Positions 53,101 through 61,273 of a stretch of 64,000 bases of DNA are shown here, in pieces. Position 1 is the first letter of the stretch, and every line of letters begins with the position of its first letter. Below the pieces are notes generated by a model. That model saw nothing but the letters and a program-made list of their open reading frames with translations, was not told the DNA's origin and ran no database searches. Source of the stretch: RHLJ01 sp965222205 (GTDB lineage: Bacteria; Bacteroidota; Rhodothermia; Balneolales; Balneolaceae); the NCBI GenBank assembly GCA_965222205.1, contig OZ244932.1:1550001-1614000 (forward strand). Direction: 5' to 3'. The position numbers were made by a program, and so were the translations under genes.

Positions 53101-53694
53101 TTACTCTCTTGCGGCCCTTTTTCTAAGACTTTCCATTAACGTATCGAATCCGCGGCGCTCTATAATTCGCTGAAATTGATTTTTATAGGATTCTGCGGTC
53201 CATAATTCATCCACACTCATGTCGGTAATTACCCACTCATCTCCTTCAAGTGCCATCTTATAATCAACAGGCGTTCTGATGTCGTCAAGCTCAGCCATCG
53301 TCTCAATCATTGCGGTACCATCTTCCAGCTGGATAGAGTCATACGTGATTTTGGCCCGATAAATTTCCAGAGTGTTTAGCGAATGATCCCGAATAATGGT
53401 AGTAAACAGATCGACAAACTCTATTCTACTTTCTTCTGAAATCTCATTGTACGTTTCATCGAGAGCAATTTTGGCCATTTCCTCGAAATCAATTATTCCA
53501 TTAATAATTTCTTTGAGTTCTGCCCTTTGCTGATCGGTATATTCCTGCCCTTCAGGCCCTAAAAGCTCTTTTATCTGTTGGTCACGCTCGGTAAGCATGT
53601 TCTTGATGTATTCTTCACTGTTTTGAGCAAATGAAGAAAATCCCAGTATGATTGCCACCAAAATTGAAAGTGTAGCTTGTTTCAAAAATCTCAT
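53101..53694 (-). CDS. mlaC: MlaC/Ttg2D-type phospholipid-binding protein
   Basis: About 197 residues from the ATG at 53694 (an in-frame TTG at 53715 lies inside the TolC gene). Signal peptide to SFA-QNS. The Tol-Tol-Ttg2 fold shows helical IIDFEEMAKIALDETYNEIS followed by the sheet segment around ITYDSIQLEDGTAMIET and DYKMALEGDEWVITDM. MlaC shuttles phospholipids between membranes; the MlaFEDB components are not in the window. It follows the TolC-like gene by 10 bases. Confidence 0.87.
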   Translation of the reverse strand: MRFLKQATLSILVAIILGFSSFAQNSEEYIKNMLTERDQQIKELLGPEGQEYTDQQRAELKEIINGIIDFEEMAKIALDETYNEISEESRIEFVDLFTTIIRDHSLNTLEIYRAKITYDSIQLEDGTAMIETMAELDDIRTPVDYKMALEGDEWVITDMSVDELWTAESYKNQFQRIIERRGFDTLMESLRKRAARE

Positions 53695-53704
53695 AAATCC
53701 GTAT

Positions 53705-55090
53705 TTAATTTTCAATCGATATAGTTAACGGCAGCCCTGCTGATTTATTAAGTTTTGCCATTGCAGAGTTGAACTCAAAAATATGCTGTTTCTCTGTTAA
53801 CCTTAGTTCAAGCTCTTGCTTTACTGCATCAACTAAATCCTTTGACTCTCCAAACCCTAAATCATAGTCTAATTGTTCCATTCTAAGCCATTCTTTTGCA
53901 ATTAGAAGTGCTTCATCTGTCTTTTCTACTTTCACTTCTGCAAGAGCAGCATTTCTGTACGCCTCATTTACTTCCAAAATTATTCCGTCCTGCATCGCAT
54001 CCTTAAGATAATCTAACCGATCAACTTCCAGTCTGCTGCGCGCGAGAGAGGTCTTTGCCTGAAAGAAATTCAGGTTTTGACGAATTGTAAAACCTACTGC
54101 GGTATTGAAGGTATTTTCTGGAGTTCTGATGAATGGGTTTGGTTGACGTGGTCTGATTGGAGTACTAGCGAAAGTAGTAGTAAACCCAAGATATAATCCA
54201 GGTAAATTCTGTGCTTTTAGAGAGCTTATATATGTTTTAAGTGCATGTTTGCCTAGCTCAAGGCCTTCTAACTCTGCCCGGTTAAGTGTGGCGTTACTTT
54301 GATAGTATCCTATTTCCTGAATTTCAGTTTCAACTGGATCGAGAAATCTTACCATTGGTTCATACACTGTTCCTGCTTCATTTCTTAACGCATAACTCCA
54401 TGTTTCACGAACAAATAGCAGACTTTGAGTTACCTCTTCTTTTTGAATACCAAACTGAGCCTTAAATACTTTGAATTTAAACACATCTGATTCATCAACC
54501 TCAGCTGGATTCTCCTCGAGTTGCTTATTAAGAGCATTTTCAATTTGCCGGACTTTATCCTCGGCATCACTCAATAATCGCTCTATCTCTAATGCGAAAA
54601 TATAACTATGATATAAATCATAAAGCCTCAGTTCTATTTCTGCCTGAGTTGCTTCATACTCTTTCTGTGTAGCTTTAACACCAATTTCAGCTGCACCAAT
54701 AGCTTTATTGATAGCACCCCATGTAAATATAGGTTGAACTCCCTGAAGACGCAAACGCGTGTAGATTCCAATCTTATCCCAATCGTTGTAGGCATCACCA
54801 TCCAGATATATCTGTTCATCAGGGAAATTATTTGGTGAAGTAACTCCGGGCACAACGGCATGTTCGGATCTGAAACTCAGGGAAGGTAAAAAGCGTTGAT
54901 CCTTTGCCATCTGGCTTCTGTTTTCAGCCAGATCTACTTTGGTATCCACTACTTTCATTTGCCCTGAATTATCCAGAGCGATGGAAAGAAACTCATCGAA
55001 TGAGATACGGAGTGTGTCTTGAGCACGAAGAGAGACTGATCCGATAAGCAGGGTCAGAAGAAAAAATATTAGTGAAGTACGTGTAGTCAT
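53705..55090 (-). CDS. TolC family outer-membrane protein
   Basis: A 461-residue TolC/OEP protein with a signal peptide (to about residue 24, LRAQ). Two helical hairpin repeats with barrel strands are recognisable; motifs include LDNSGQMKVVDTKVDLAENRSQMA, the coiled-coil section around 150-190, LNRAELEGLELGKHAL and NEAYRNAALAEVKVEKTDEAL. It forms the outer-membrane duct of export systems. With the MlaC gene next to it, a lipid- or toxin-export role is possible. Confidence 0.92.
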   Translation of the reverse strand: MTTRTSLIFFLLTLLIGSVSLRAQDTLRISFDEFLSIALDNSGQMKVVDTKVDLAENRSQMAKDQRFLPSLSFRSEHAVVPGVTSPNNFPDEQIYLDGDAYNDWDKIGIYTRLRLQGVQPIFTWGAINKAIGAAEIGVKATQKEYEATQAEIELRLYDLYHSYIFALEIERLLSDAEDKVRQIENALNKQLEENPAEVDESDVFKFKVFKAQFGIQKEEVTQSLLFVRETWSYALRNEAGTVYEPMVRFLDPVETEIQEIGYYQSNATLNRAELEGLELGKHALKTYISSLKAQNLPGLYLGFTTTFASTPIRPRQPNPFIRTPENTFNTAVGFTIRQNLNFFQAKTSLARSRLEVDRLDYLKDAMQDGIILEVNEAYRNAALAEVKVEKTDEALLIAKEWLRMEQLDYDLGFGESKDLVDAVKQELELRLTEKQHIFEFNSAMAKLNKSAGLPLTISIEN

Positions 55091-55133
55091 AAGTATTTGT
55101 TTGCGCTACAACGCAGGCTATTGTCATTTATTT

Positions 55134-55164
55134 AAAACAAAAATAGCCCCATTCGGAGCTATTT
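55134..55164 (-). terminator. Terminator after tRNA-Ser
   Basis: On the minus strand the perfect stem AAATAGCTCC/GGGGCTATTT (one G-U pair, loop GAAT; 55141-55164) is followed by TTGTTTT. It lies 5 bases after the tRNA 3' end and closes the atp-tRNA transcript. Confidence 0.85.
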
Positions 55165-55169
55165 AATTG

Positions 55170-55254
55170 CGGAGAGTGAGGGATTCGAACCCCCGGAGAC
55201 TTGCGCCTCAACGGTTTTCAAGACCGCCGCATTCGACCACTCTGCCAACTCTCC
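55170..55254 (-). tRNA. tRNA-Ser (anticodon TGA)
   Basis: An 85-nt class II tRNA on the minus strand. Acceptor arms are GGAGAGT (55254-55248) and ACTCTCC (55177-55171), with discriminator G at 55170. The D arm is GCAGAGTGG-like, the anticodon loop is CTTGAAA with anticodon TGA, the long variable arm is typical of Ser, and the T arm has GGTTCGAATCC. No CCA is encoded. Only 5 nt separate it from the atpG stop. Confidence 0.97.
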
Positions 55255-55259
55255 TAAAA

Positions 55260-56153
55260 TTAGTTTCCACCAAGTGCCTGAGCACCGGATACAATTTCAG
55301 AAATTTCAGTCGTAATTGCACTTTGTCGGGCCTGGTTATACTTAAGCTTTAGCTCACGTTCCAGATCCTTCGCGTTTTCGGTCGCACTATCCATAGCCGA
55401 CATTCTTGCGCCTTGCTCTGATGCATTCGATTCTAGTACTGCTTTCCACAACTGAATGTTTAAATGGAGTGGGAGCAATTTTTCCAGAATCGCCTCAGAA
55501 TCAGGCTCGAAAATATAATCAATTGACTCTTTAGAAGCATCATCAGATGATCCGGAAATTTCAGCAGGATCGATAGGTAATACCTTATCTACTTTTCTGT
55601 TCTGAGCAATCACAGATTTAAACTCATTGAATGCAATATATACTTCATCGAATTCGCCATCAACAAACTGTTGAGTAGCTTTACTCATTAGCGCGGAAGT
55701 AGACTCATATTCCAGTTTATCAAAAAAACCTGGATGTGATTCCACCACATTGTATTTGCGCTTTTTGAAATACGCACCTGCTTTCTTTCCAACAGTAACT
55801 AAAGACAATGTCCCATTTTCTTTGTGATCAGAAAGACTCGATTCGATTGATTTCTCTACTTCTTTGAACAGGTTATTATTAAAGCCACCACAAAGCCCTC
55901 TGTCTGAACCAATCACAATCATTAATACAGTTTTGACTTCATCTGCATTTCTCATGATGGGATTTGAAACCGAGCTGCTACCTACTAAACGACCTACAAC
56001 ATCCTGAATCTTAGCAGCATAAGGACGGGTTTGCACCATTCGATCCTGAGCCTTTCTAAGTTTCGCAGCCGCAACCATTTTCATAGCTTTGGTTATCTGC
56101 TGAGTATTATTAACAGTACTAATCCTGTTTCGTATGTCGCGTAAATTTGGCAT
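55260..56153 (-). CDS. atpG: ATP synthase F1 subunit gamma
   Basis: A 297-residue gamma subunit, the central rotor stalk. The N terminus has PNLRDIRNRISTVNNTQQITKAMKMVAA, the core has IGSDRGLCGGFNNNLF, and the C terminus has RMSAMDSATENAKDLERELKLKYNQARQSAITTEISEIVSGA, both diagnostic. It follows atpA after 3 bases and is the last protein gene before tRNA-Ser. Confidence 0.97.
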   Translation of the reverse strand: MPNLRDIRNRISTVNNTQQITKAMKMVAAAKLRKAQDRMVQTRPYAAKIQDVVGRLVGSSSVSNPIMRNADEVKTVLMIVIGSDRGLCGGFNNNLFKEVEKSIESSLSDHKENGTLSLVTVGKKAGAYFKKRKYNVVESHPGFFDKLEYESTSALMSKATQQFVDGEFDEVYIAFNEFKSVIAQNRKVDKVLPIDPAEISGSSDDASKESIDYIFEPDSEAILEKLLPLHLNIQLWKAVLESNASEQGARMSAMDSATENAKDLERELKLKYNQARQSAITTEISEIVSGAQALGGN

Positions 56154-56156
56154 TTG

Positions 56157-57773
56157 TTAAGCTTCTTGAGCTGCTAAAATTTGATCTATTACTGATTTTG
56201 CAGTAGAAACAACTTCCGCACCAAACTCATCACTCAATACTCCACTTGATGCAAGAGCTTCCATTTCTTTGCTGTACTTTGTTAGTACAGTTTCGAGGAA
56301 TTGAGTTTGAAATTCACCAATCTGAGAAACCGGAAGTTTATCGAGTAAACCTTCAGCATTAATTTTCAGAAGTACAATTTCTCTTTCAACCGGAAGTGGT
56401 TGATACACGTCCTGCTTCAACAATTCCGCCGTACGCTCACCTCTTCTTAATTGAGCCTGAGTCGCAGGATCAAGATCAGAACCGAATTTAGCAAAAGCTT
56501 CCAATTCACGATACTGAGCCAAATCAAGCTTCAAAGTACCGGACAATTTCTTCATTGATTTTACCTGTGCAGATCCACCTACACGAGATACAGAAATACC
56601 CACATCAATCGCTGGACGAATACCAGAGTTGAATAAATCGGTATCAAGGAAAATCTGACCATCAGTAATCGAAATTACATTTGTAGGGATGTACGCAGAA
56701 ACATCACCGGCCTGAGTCTCAATAACAGGAAGAGCCGTTAATGAACCTCCACCCTTCACTTGTGATTTTAGTGCATCAGGAATATTATTCATTGCCTGAG
56801 CTACTTTATCATCATTAATAATCTTTGCAGCTCTCTCAAGAAGGCGACTGTGTAGATAGAATACGTCACCAGGATATGCTTCACGTCCCGGAGGTCGCTT
56901 TAACAATAACGAAAGCTCACGATATGCAACTGCTTGCTTCGATAAATCATCATAAATAACCAATGCATGGCGGCCTGTGTCACGGAAGTACTCACCTACC
57001 GTTGCACCTGCAAATGGAGCAATATATTGTAGAGGAGCAGCAGCACTTGCAGGAGCACTGATAATCACAGAATACTCCATAGCCCCGTTTTCTTCCAATA
57101 CTTTCTTAATCCCCGCGACAGTAGAAGCTTTTTGCCCAACTGCTACATAGATACAAAAAACTGGTTTTTCAGAATTTTGAGTTGCTTTCTGATTCAGAAT
57201 CGTATCAACAGCAACAGACGTTTTACCAGTCTGACGGTCACCAATAATCAATTCACGCTGTCCACGTCCGATCGGAATCAATGCGTCAATAGCTTTAATA
57301 CCAGTTTGAAGCGGCTCGGCTACCGGCTCACGGTAAATTACACCAGGAGCTTTCCTTTCAAGCGGAAGTGTGAATGTATCACCGGTAATTGGTCCTTTAC
57401 CATCAATTGGATTACCAAGTGGATCAATAACACGGCCCAATACTCCATCTCCAACATTGATAGAAGCGATGTCTTTGGTTCTTTTAACCACATCACCTTC
57501 TTCTACCGCACTTGATGATCCGAAGAGAACAACTCCTACGTTATCTTCTTCAAGGTTTAGTACCATTCCGGTTGCTGCATTACCATTTTCGTCTTTCGAA
57601 TCGGGTAGTGTTACCAGCTCACCTGCTTCTACTTGTGAAAGGCCATATACACGTGCAATACCGTCACCTACTTCAAGTACGGTACCAACATCATATACAT
57701 CAGCTTCGTTATCGAAGCCGGATAATTGTTTTCTTAGTATGGCTGAAACTTCGTCGGGTCTGACTTGGCTCAT
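56157..57773 (-). CDS. atpA: ATP synthase F1 subunit alpha
   Basis: A 538-residue alpha subunit. Walker A is GDRQTGKT (178-185), with the DELSEED-equivalent and the noncatalytic nucleotide site around ALVIYDDLSKQAVAYR, and RRPPGREAYPGDVFYLHSRLLER. Length is slightly above the usual about 510. It is 25 bases downstream of atpH. Noncatalytic site; the catalytic beta subunit gene is elsewhere. Confidence 0.98.
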   Translation of the reverse strand: MSQVRPDEVSAILRKQLSGFDNEADVYDVGTVLEVGDGIARVYGLSQVEAGELVTLPDSKDENGNAATGMVLNLEEDNVGVVLFGSSSAVEEGDVVKRTKDIASINVGDGVLGRVIDPLGNPIDGKGPITGDTFTLPLERKAPGVIYREPVAEPLQTGIKAIDALIPIGRGQRELIIGDRQTGKTSVAVDTILNQKATQNSEKPVFCIYVAVGQKASTVAGIKKVLEENGAMEYSVIISAPASAAAPLQYIAPFAGATVGEYFRDTGRHALVIYDDLSKQAVAYRELSLLLKRPPGREAYPGDVFYLHSRLLERAAKIINDDKVAQAMNNIPDALKSQVKGGGSLTALPVIETQAGDVSAYIPTNVISITDGQIFLDTDLFNSGIRPAIDVGISVSRVGGSAQVKSMKKLSGTLKLDLAQYRELEAFAKFGSDLDPATQAQLRRGERTAELLKQDVYQPLPVEREIVLLKINAEGLLDKLPVSQIGEFQTQFLETVLTKYSKEMEALASSGVLSDEFGAEVVSTAKSVIDQILAAQEA

Positions 57774-57798
57774 TGTAATAGTTGTTTCTGAATCTGTT

Positions 57799-58353
57799 CT
57801 AATTCAATTCCACGGCGTTGTCGAGGAATGTTTGTTCTAGCTGTTCCAATTTGTGCTTTACGGTTCCGTCAATCACCGTATCCTGAATTTTTACTAACAA
57901 TCCACCTTTTAATTCGGCTTCTTCTTTCAAATTCATTTCTACTTTTTTGGAAGTAGTTTTTTCAAGCACTTTTTGTAGCTCTTTAACCTGTGCGTCTTCT
58001 AAAGCTTTGGCTGTACGCACTTCCACTTCAATAATTCCGGCGTATTCGTTGTATTGCTTTACAAAAGCAGTAACAATTTCCGGAAGTAAATCGGCTCTTT
58101 CTTTTTTTGAAACTAATTTCACAAACTCATTACTGAGTTTGCCAACGTGTTTCTCAAAGATGGATTTCAGTACAGCTTCCTTATCATCAGGTTTGATAAT
58201 GGGGCTCTTCAGAAAAAGAAGTAAATCCTTAGAATTATCAATCGTGTTTTTGATGAAGAGGATATCTTTAAGCGTGTCTTCAACAGACTTTTGGTCTTTT
58301 GCCGTTTCGAGCAATGCTGAAGCGTAACGCCGTGCTGCTTTAGATACCAACAT
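57799..58353 (-). CDS. atpH: ATP synthase F1 subunit delta
   Basis: A 184-residue OSCP/delta subunit of the stator. ARRYASALLETA at the N terminus and the C-terminal GGLLVKIQDTVIDGTVKHKL are the family signatures. It lies 11 bases after atpF. Confidence 0.95.
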   Translation of the reverse strand: MLVSKAARRYASALLETAKDQKSVEDTLKDILFIKNTIDNSKDLLLFLKSPIIKPDDKEAVLKSIFEKHVGKLSNEFVKLVSKKERADLLPEIVTAFVKQYNEYAGIIEVEVRTAKALEDAQVKELQKVLEKTTSKKVEMNLKEEAELKGGLLVKIQDTVIDGTVKHKLEQLEQTFLDNAVELN

Positions 58354-58364
58354 AGGTTAATAGA

Positions 58365-58880
58365 TTAATTTTTTGACAAATCGTCGATGAAATTATCGAC
58401 TAACTTGCTATTCTTTTTTGTATCAAGCTCCGAATCAAGAATGGTTGAAGCAGCTTTAATTGCCAGATGAGCAACTTCTTCCCGTAGCTCGGTAAGTGCC
58501 TGCTTTTTTTCTTGTTCTATTGAAGCTCTTGCTTGTTCAACGATTTGAGAGGCATCCTCTTTAGCTTTCGCAATAAGGTCTTCCCGGAGTAAATCTGCTT
58601 CTTCCTTCGCCTTTTTGCGGATTTGCTGTGCGTTTGCCTCTGCTTCACGAAGCGCCTTCTCATTATCTTTGGAAACCTGCTCAGCCTTGGCCAAAGCCTG
58701 CTCTGCAGATTCTAAAGAATCTTTGATTTTGGCTTCCCGCTCGTTGAGCGATTTCATGATTGGAGGTACAGCATACTTCATCATTACCCACAGGAACACA
58801 ATCATGGAAATCAAAATCCAGATTGCAAAACCTGTGTTAAATGATAGAATACCGCCTCCGCCTGCTAAAAGGAAAGTCAT
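58365..58880 (-). CDS. atpF: ATP synthase Fo subunit b
   Basis: A 171-residue b subunit with a short N terminus, one TM helix (about 16-34) and a long coiled coil (about 45-165) rich in Ala, Glu, Lys with the typical LNEREAKIKDSLESAE start. It forms the peripheral stalk. 14 bases after atpE. Confidence 0.95.
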   Translation of the reverse strand: MTFLLAGGGGILSFNTGFAIWILISMIVFLWVMMKYAVPPIMKSLNEREAKIKDSLESAEQALAKAEQVSKDNEKALREAEANAQQIRKKAKEEADLLREDLIAKAKEDASQIVEQARASIEQEKKQALTELREEVAHLAIKAASTILDSELDTKKNSKLVDNFIDDLSKN

Positions 58881-58894
58881 TGATTAATCCTTAA

Positions 58895-59116
58895 TTATTG
58901 ACCAACCTGAAGTGCAAGAAGGATACAAATTACCGCACCAAGAAGGGCAACACCCTCGATGAAAGCGGCAGTAAGAATCATTGCACCACGAATATCTCCA
59001 GAAGCTTCTGGTTGTCGTGCAATACTTTCTGTAGCGCCTTTACCGATCATTCCGATTCCGATTCCAGCTCCCAAAGCTACGATTCCAGCTCCAATACCAG
59101 CTGCTAAAAGTCCCAT
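58895..59116 (-). CDS. atpE: ATP synthase Fo subunit c
   Basis: A 73-residue proteolipid hairpin. GAGIGIGMIGKG lies in helix 1, the RQPE loop is at 34-37, and helix 2 has the ion-binding Glu54 (FIEGVALLG). The residue after the Glu is Gly rather than the Ser/Thr of Na+-binding c rings, favouring a proton-driven enzyme. Confidence 0.97.
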   Translation of the reverse strand: MGLLAAGIGAGIVALGAGIGIGMIGKGATESIARQPEASGDIRGAMILTAAFIEGVALLGAVICILLALQVGQ

Positions 59117-59162
59117 AGTATTCTATATTTTAGTTGTTAGGGTTATGTTTTAAAAAATTCAA

Positions 59163-60230
59163 TTACGCTGCGTGTTCTACGTGATAACCTTCTTCATCAT
59201 GATGATGATCTTCCGCTGCCATCCCGATAAACACCGCAGATAACAAGGTGAAGATATATGCCTGTAATAAAGCTACGAACACTTTCAGTGCATATAATAC
59301 TACTGTTAATGCTACTGAGAACACGCTTACTCCATACCCGGCTGCAGTGCCGAAGGTATCAGCAAAAATGAAGATCAACCCGAGAATTGCGATGATCATA
59401 ATCTTTCCTGATAACATGTTTGCGAATAAACGAATAGCGAGTGCAAAAGGCTTTGTGAAAATTCCTAAAATTTCAACCGGAGTTAAGATTGCCCGCACCC
59501 ATGTTGGTACTCCCGGGAACCAGAAAATATGTCCCCAATAATCTTTAGTGCCACTAAATTGAGTAATGATAAATGTGACTACTGCTAAAGTGGCTGTCAC
59601 CGTCAAATCTGCTGTTGCAGTTGCTGCCCAAGGCAACAAACCAAACAGGTTCATAAATGCGATACCCATAAATACGGTGAAGAAATAAGGCACATATTTA
59701 TCTGCTTTGTGATCATCAATATTAGATCGGGCTACGTCATCACGAATAAACACAAACAACACTTCGAAAATATTTTGGAAAGCTCCCTGTGGTTCAACTT
59801 CTCTTCCAACGCCTTTCTTGTAGCGATTAGACATTGATATTGTAATCCAAACTGCCAGAATCATTCCAAGCCAAAAATACACTAAATGCGAGGTAATGGA
59901 AAAATCAACAACAATATGCGCACCCTCAGGAGCGACTAAAACATGATCTATTTCTTCGAAGGCAGTTTTTTCTGCAAAAGCATGGGTGCTAAGAGCAGCA
60001 TCGAAATTTGTACTGCCATCTGAGTCACTCCAAAGAAGTAAACGGGGAAGGTAAATCTTTCCGCCATTGATAAATCCCGGTACTTTAAAATAGTCATGAT
60101 CAACCACGGTACCCATTACATCAAGAACAGGCTCTTCGTCACCGGATGCTGCGTCTGCTGCTAAAATATTTGGTGTACTGGCTGATAAAAAAAGAATCGT
60201 AAGAAATACGCGACGCAGGGTCTGGATCAT
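59163..60230 (-). CDS. atpB: ATP synthase Fo subunit a
   Basis: About 355 residues from the ATG at 60230, which overlaps the atpI-like stop as TAATG; an upstream TTG at 60296 lies in the previous gene and is rejected. A long exported N-terminal extension (signal to about residue 25, LAADAA, then an acidic loop) precedes the multi-helix a-subunit. PFALAIRLFANMLSG contains the essential Arg, and the C terminus ends in a His-rich tail, HHHDEEGYHVEH. The N-terminal extension is usual in Bacteroidota-type a subunits. Confidence 0.93.
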   Translation of the reverse strand: MIQTLRRVFLTILFLSASTPNILAADAASGDEEPVLDVMGTVVDHDYFKVPGFINGGKIYLPRLLLWSDSDGSTNFDAALSTHAFAEKTAFEEIDHVLVAPEGAHIVVDFSITSHLVYFWLGMILAVWITISMSNRYKKGVGREVEPQGAFQNIFEVLFVFIRDDVARSNIDDHKADKYVPYFFTVFMGIAFMNLFGLLPWAATATADLTVTATLAVVTFIITQFSGTKDYWGHIFWFPGVPTWVRAILTPVEILGIFTKPFALAIRLFANMLSGKIMIIAILGLIFIFADTFGTAAGYGVSVFSVALTVVLYALKVFVALLQAYIFTLLSAVFIGMAAEDHHHDEEGYHVEHAA

Positions 60231-60601
60231 TATTTTGGGCTGCTTTTCTTTTCTAAGATTTTGGTGAAAAAAATCATTTCCGTTATAGAATAACAAAGAT
60301 AGGAAATTATGAAACTAACTGTAAAGTAGATTTCATCAATTTTTGTTGTTGCAAGCAAAATTCCGAGCACTGCAACTACTGTTAAAAACCGCCCTACCAG
60401 GGAAAAAAAGAAAACCTTGTTAAAAACATCCCATTCCCTTTCCCAGAAAACCTCCAGAACCCAAGCACTTACATGGATTGATACTGCGCTTAGCAATATT
60501 CCAGAGAGTACACCTACCCACTGCAGAAAAGAGAGAAGAAAAAAAAGAACCACCAGAGCAGGCAGTAATAATAAATCCAGAGTGATGAGTTTCTTAAGCA
60601 A
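60230..60601 (-). CDS. AtpI-like small membrane protein
   Basis: A 123-residue protein with about four TM helices and short loops, at the position of the ATP synthase I/assembly gene. No enzymatic motif. Its stop overlaps the atpB start. AtpI helps c-ring assembly or Mg2+ uptake in other bacteria; here this is inferred from position. Confidence 0.7.
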   Translation of the reverse strand: MLKKLITLDLLLLPALVVLFFLLSFLQWVGVLSGILLSAVSIHVSAWVLEVFWEREWDVFNKVFFFSLVGRFLTVVAVLGILLATTKIDEIYFTVSFIISYLCYSITEMIFFTKILEKKSSPK

Positions 60602-60606
60602 GTCTG

Positions 60607-60825
60607 CTACTCTTTATCGTTATCGAGTTTTTTAGCGATCCTGAAAATGGAAAAAAAGAAGAATACGATCCCTATTCCGGCCCCAATTAGCAATCCCCAT
60701 GGGCTGCTCTCAAAATATACATCCACAATGTAGCCGAGGGCGATCGGAATTGCTAAGGTTGCAGCAATTTCTGCCCCAAGACCCACGTATTCCCGATACT
60801 TTTTTGGAAGATAGTTACCGCTCAA
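60607..60825 (-). CDS. AtpZ/AtpI family protein
   Basis: A 72-residue two-helix protein with GLGAEIAATLAIPIALGYIVD and PWGLLIGAGIG, the DUF (AtpZ) pattern. The start is a TTG at 60825 overlapping the bactofilin stop (TTGA); no other start exists before the first helix. First gene of the ATP synthase block. Confidence 0.85.
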   Translation of the reverse strand: MSGNYLPKKYREYVGLGAEIAATLAIPIALGYIVDVYFESSPWGLLIGAGIGIVFFFFSIFRIAKKLDNDKE

Positions 60826-61268
60826 CTACCTGCCGCTTTTGCTTTCAGATGAGTTCCCTTTTCAAAATCGGCATCGCTGGCTTGAGATAAGGTCTTCGAC
60901 TCTTCTCCCATTCGGCAAGCACCATTGATTTGAGCTCCTTCTTCAACAATTAACGTTTTGGTGTAGATATTGCCGTCAATGATGGCGTCTTTGCGAAGAA
61001 CAAGCCGGTTTGAAACCCTAACTTCACCTTCCACACGACCCGCGATATCAGCATCTGAAGAAGTTACATTTCCTACCACACGACCTTTATCAGTGATTAT
61101 GAGTTTCCCTTTTGATATGGCTTCTCCATCAACGGTTCCACCAATTCGAATATCAGCTTTAGCATGAAGGTTCCCCTTCAACTTGGTTCCCTCGCTTATA
61201 ATATTCACTGATGGAGAAGTATTTTGTTGATTACTCACTTTTATTCCTGGTTTGTTTGAGTTAAACAT
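60822..61268 (-). CDS. Bactofilin (polymer-forming cytoskeletal protein)
   Basis: About 148 residues from the ATG at 61268 (a TTG at 61322 lies inside the peptidase gene and is rejected). The central DUF583 right-handed beta-helix shows the hexapeptide-like periodicity: GTKLKGNLHAKADIRIGGTVDGEA, then GRVVGNVTSSDADIAGRVEGEV and AIIDGNIYTKTLIVEEGAQING. It polymerises into filaments at the membrane and organises peptidoglycan remodelling. It is 5 bases after an M23 peptidase, a classic pairing, and its TGA overlaps the atpZ TTG start. Confidence 0.95.
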   Translation of the reverse strand: MFNSNKPGIKVSNQQNTSPSVNIISEGTKLKGNLHAKADIRIGGTVDGEAISKGKLIITDKGRVVGNVTSSDADIAGRVEGEVRVSNRLVLRKDAIIDGNIYTKTLIVEEGAQINGACRMGEESKTLSQASDADFEKGTHLKAKAAGS

Positions 61269-61273
61269 AGAGA

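Noticed and set aside
57132..57840. Plus-strand open frames across atpA
   Set aside because: They are antisense shadows of the conserved alpha-subunit gene.
60231..60296. Upstream TTG start of atpB
   Set aside because: It would overlap the AtpI-like gene by 67 bases and precede the signal peptide with a charged stretch.
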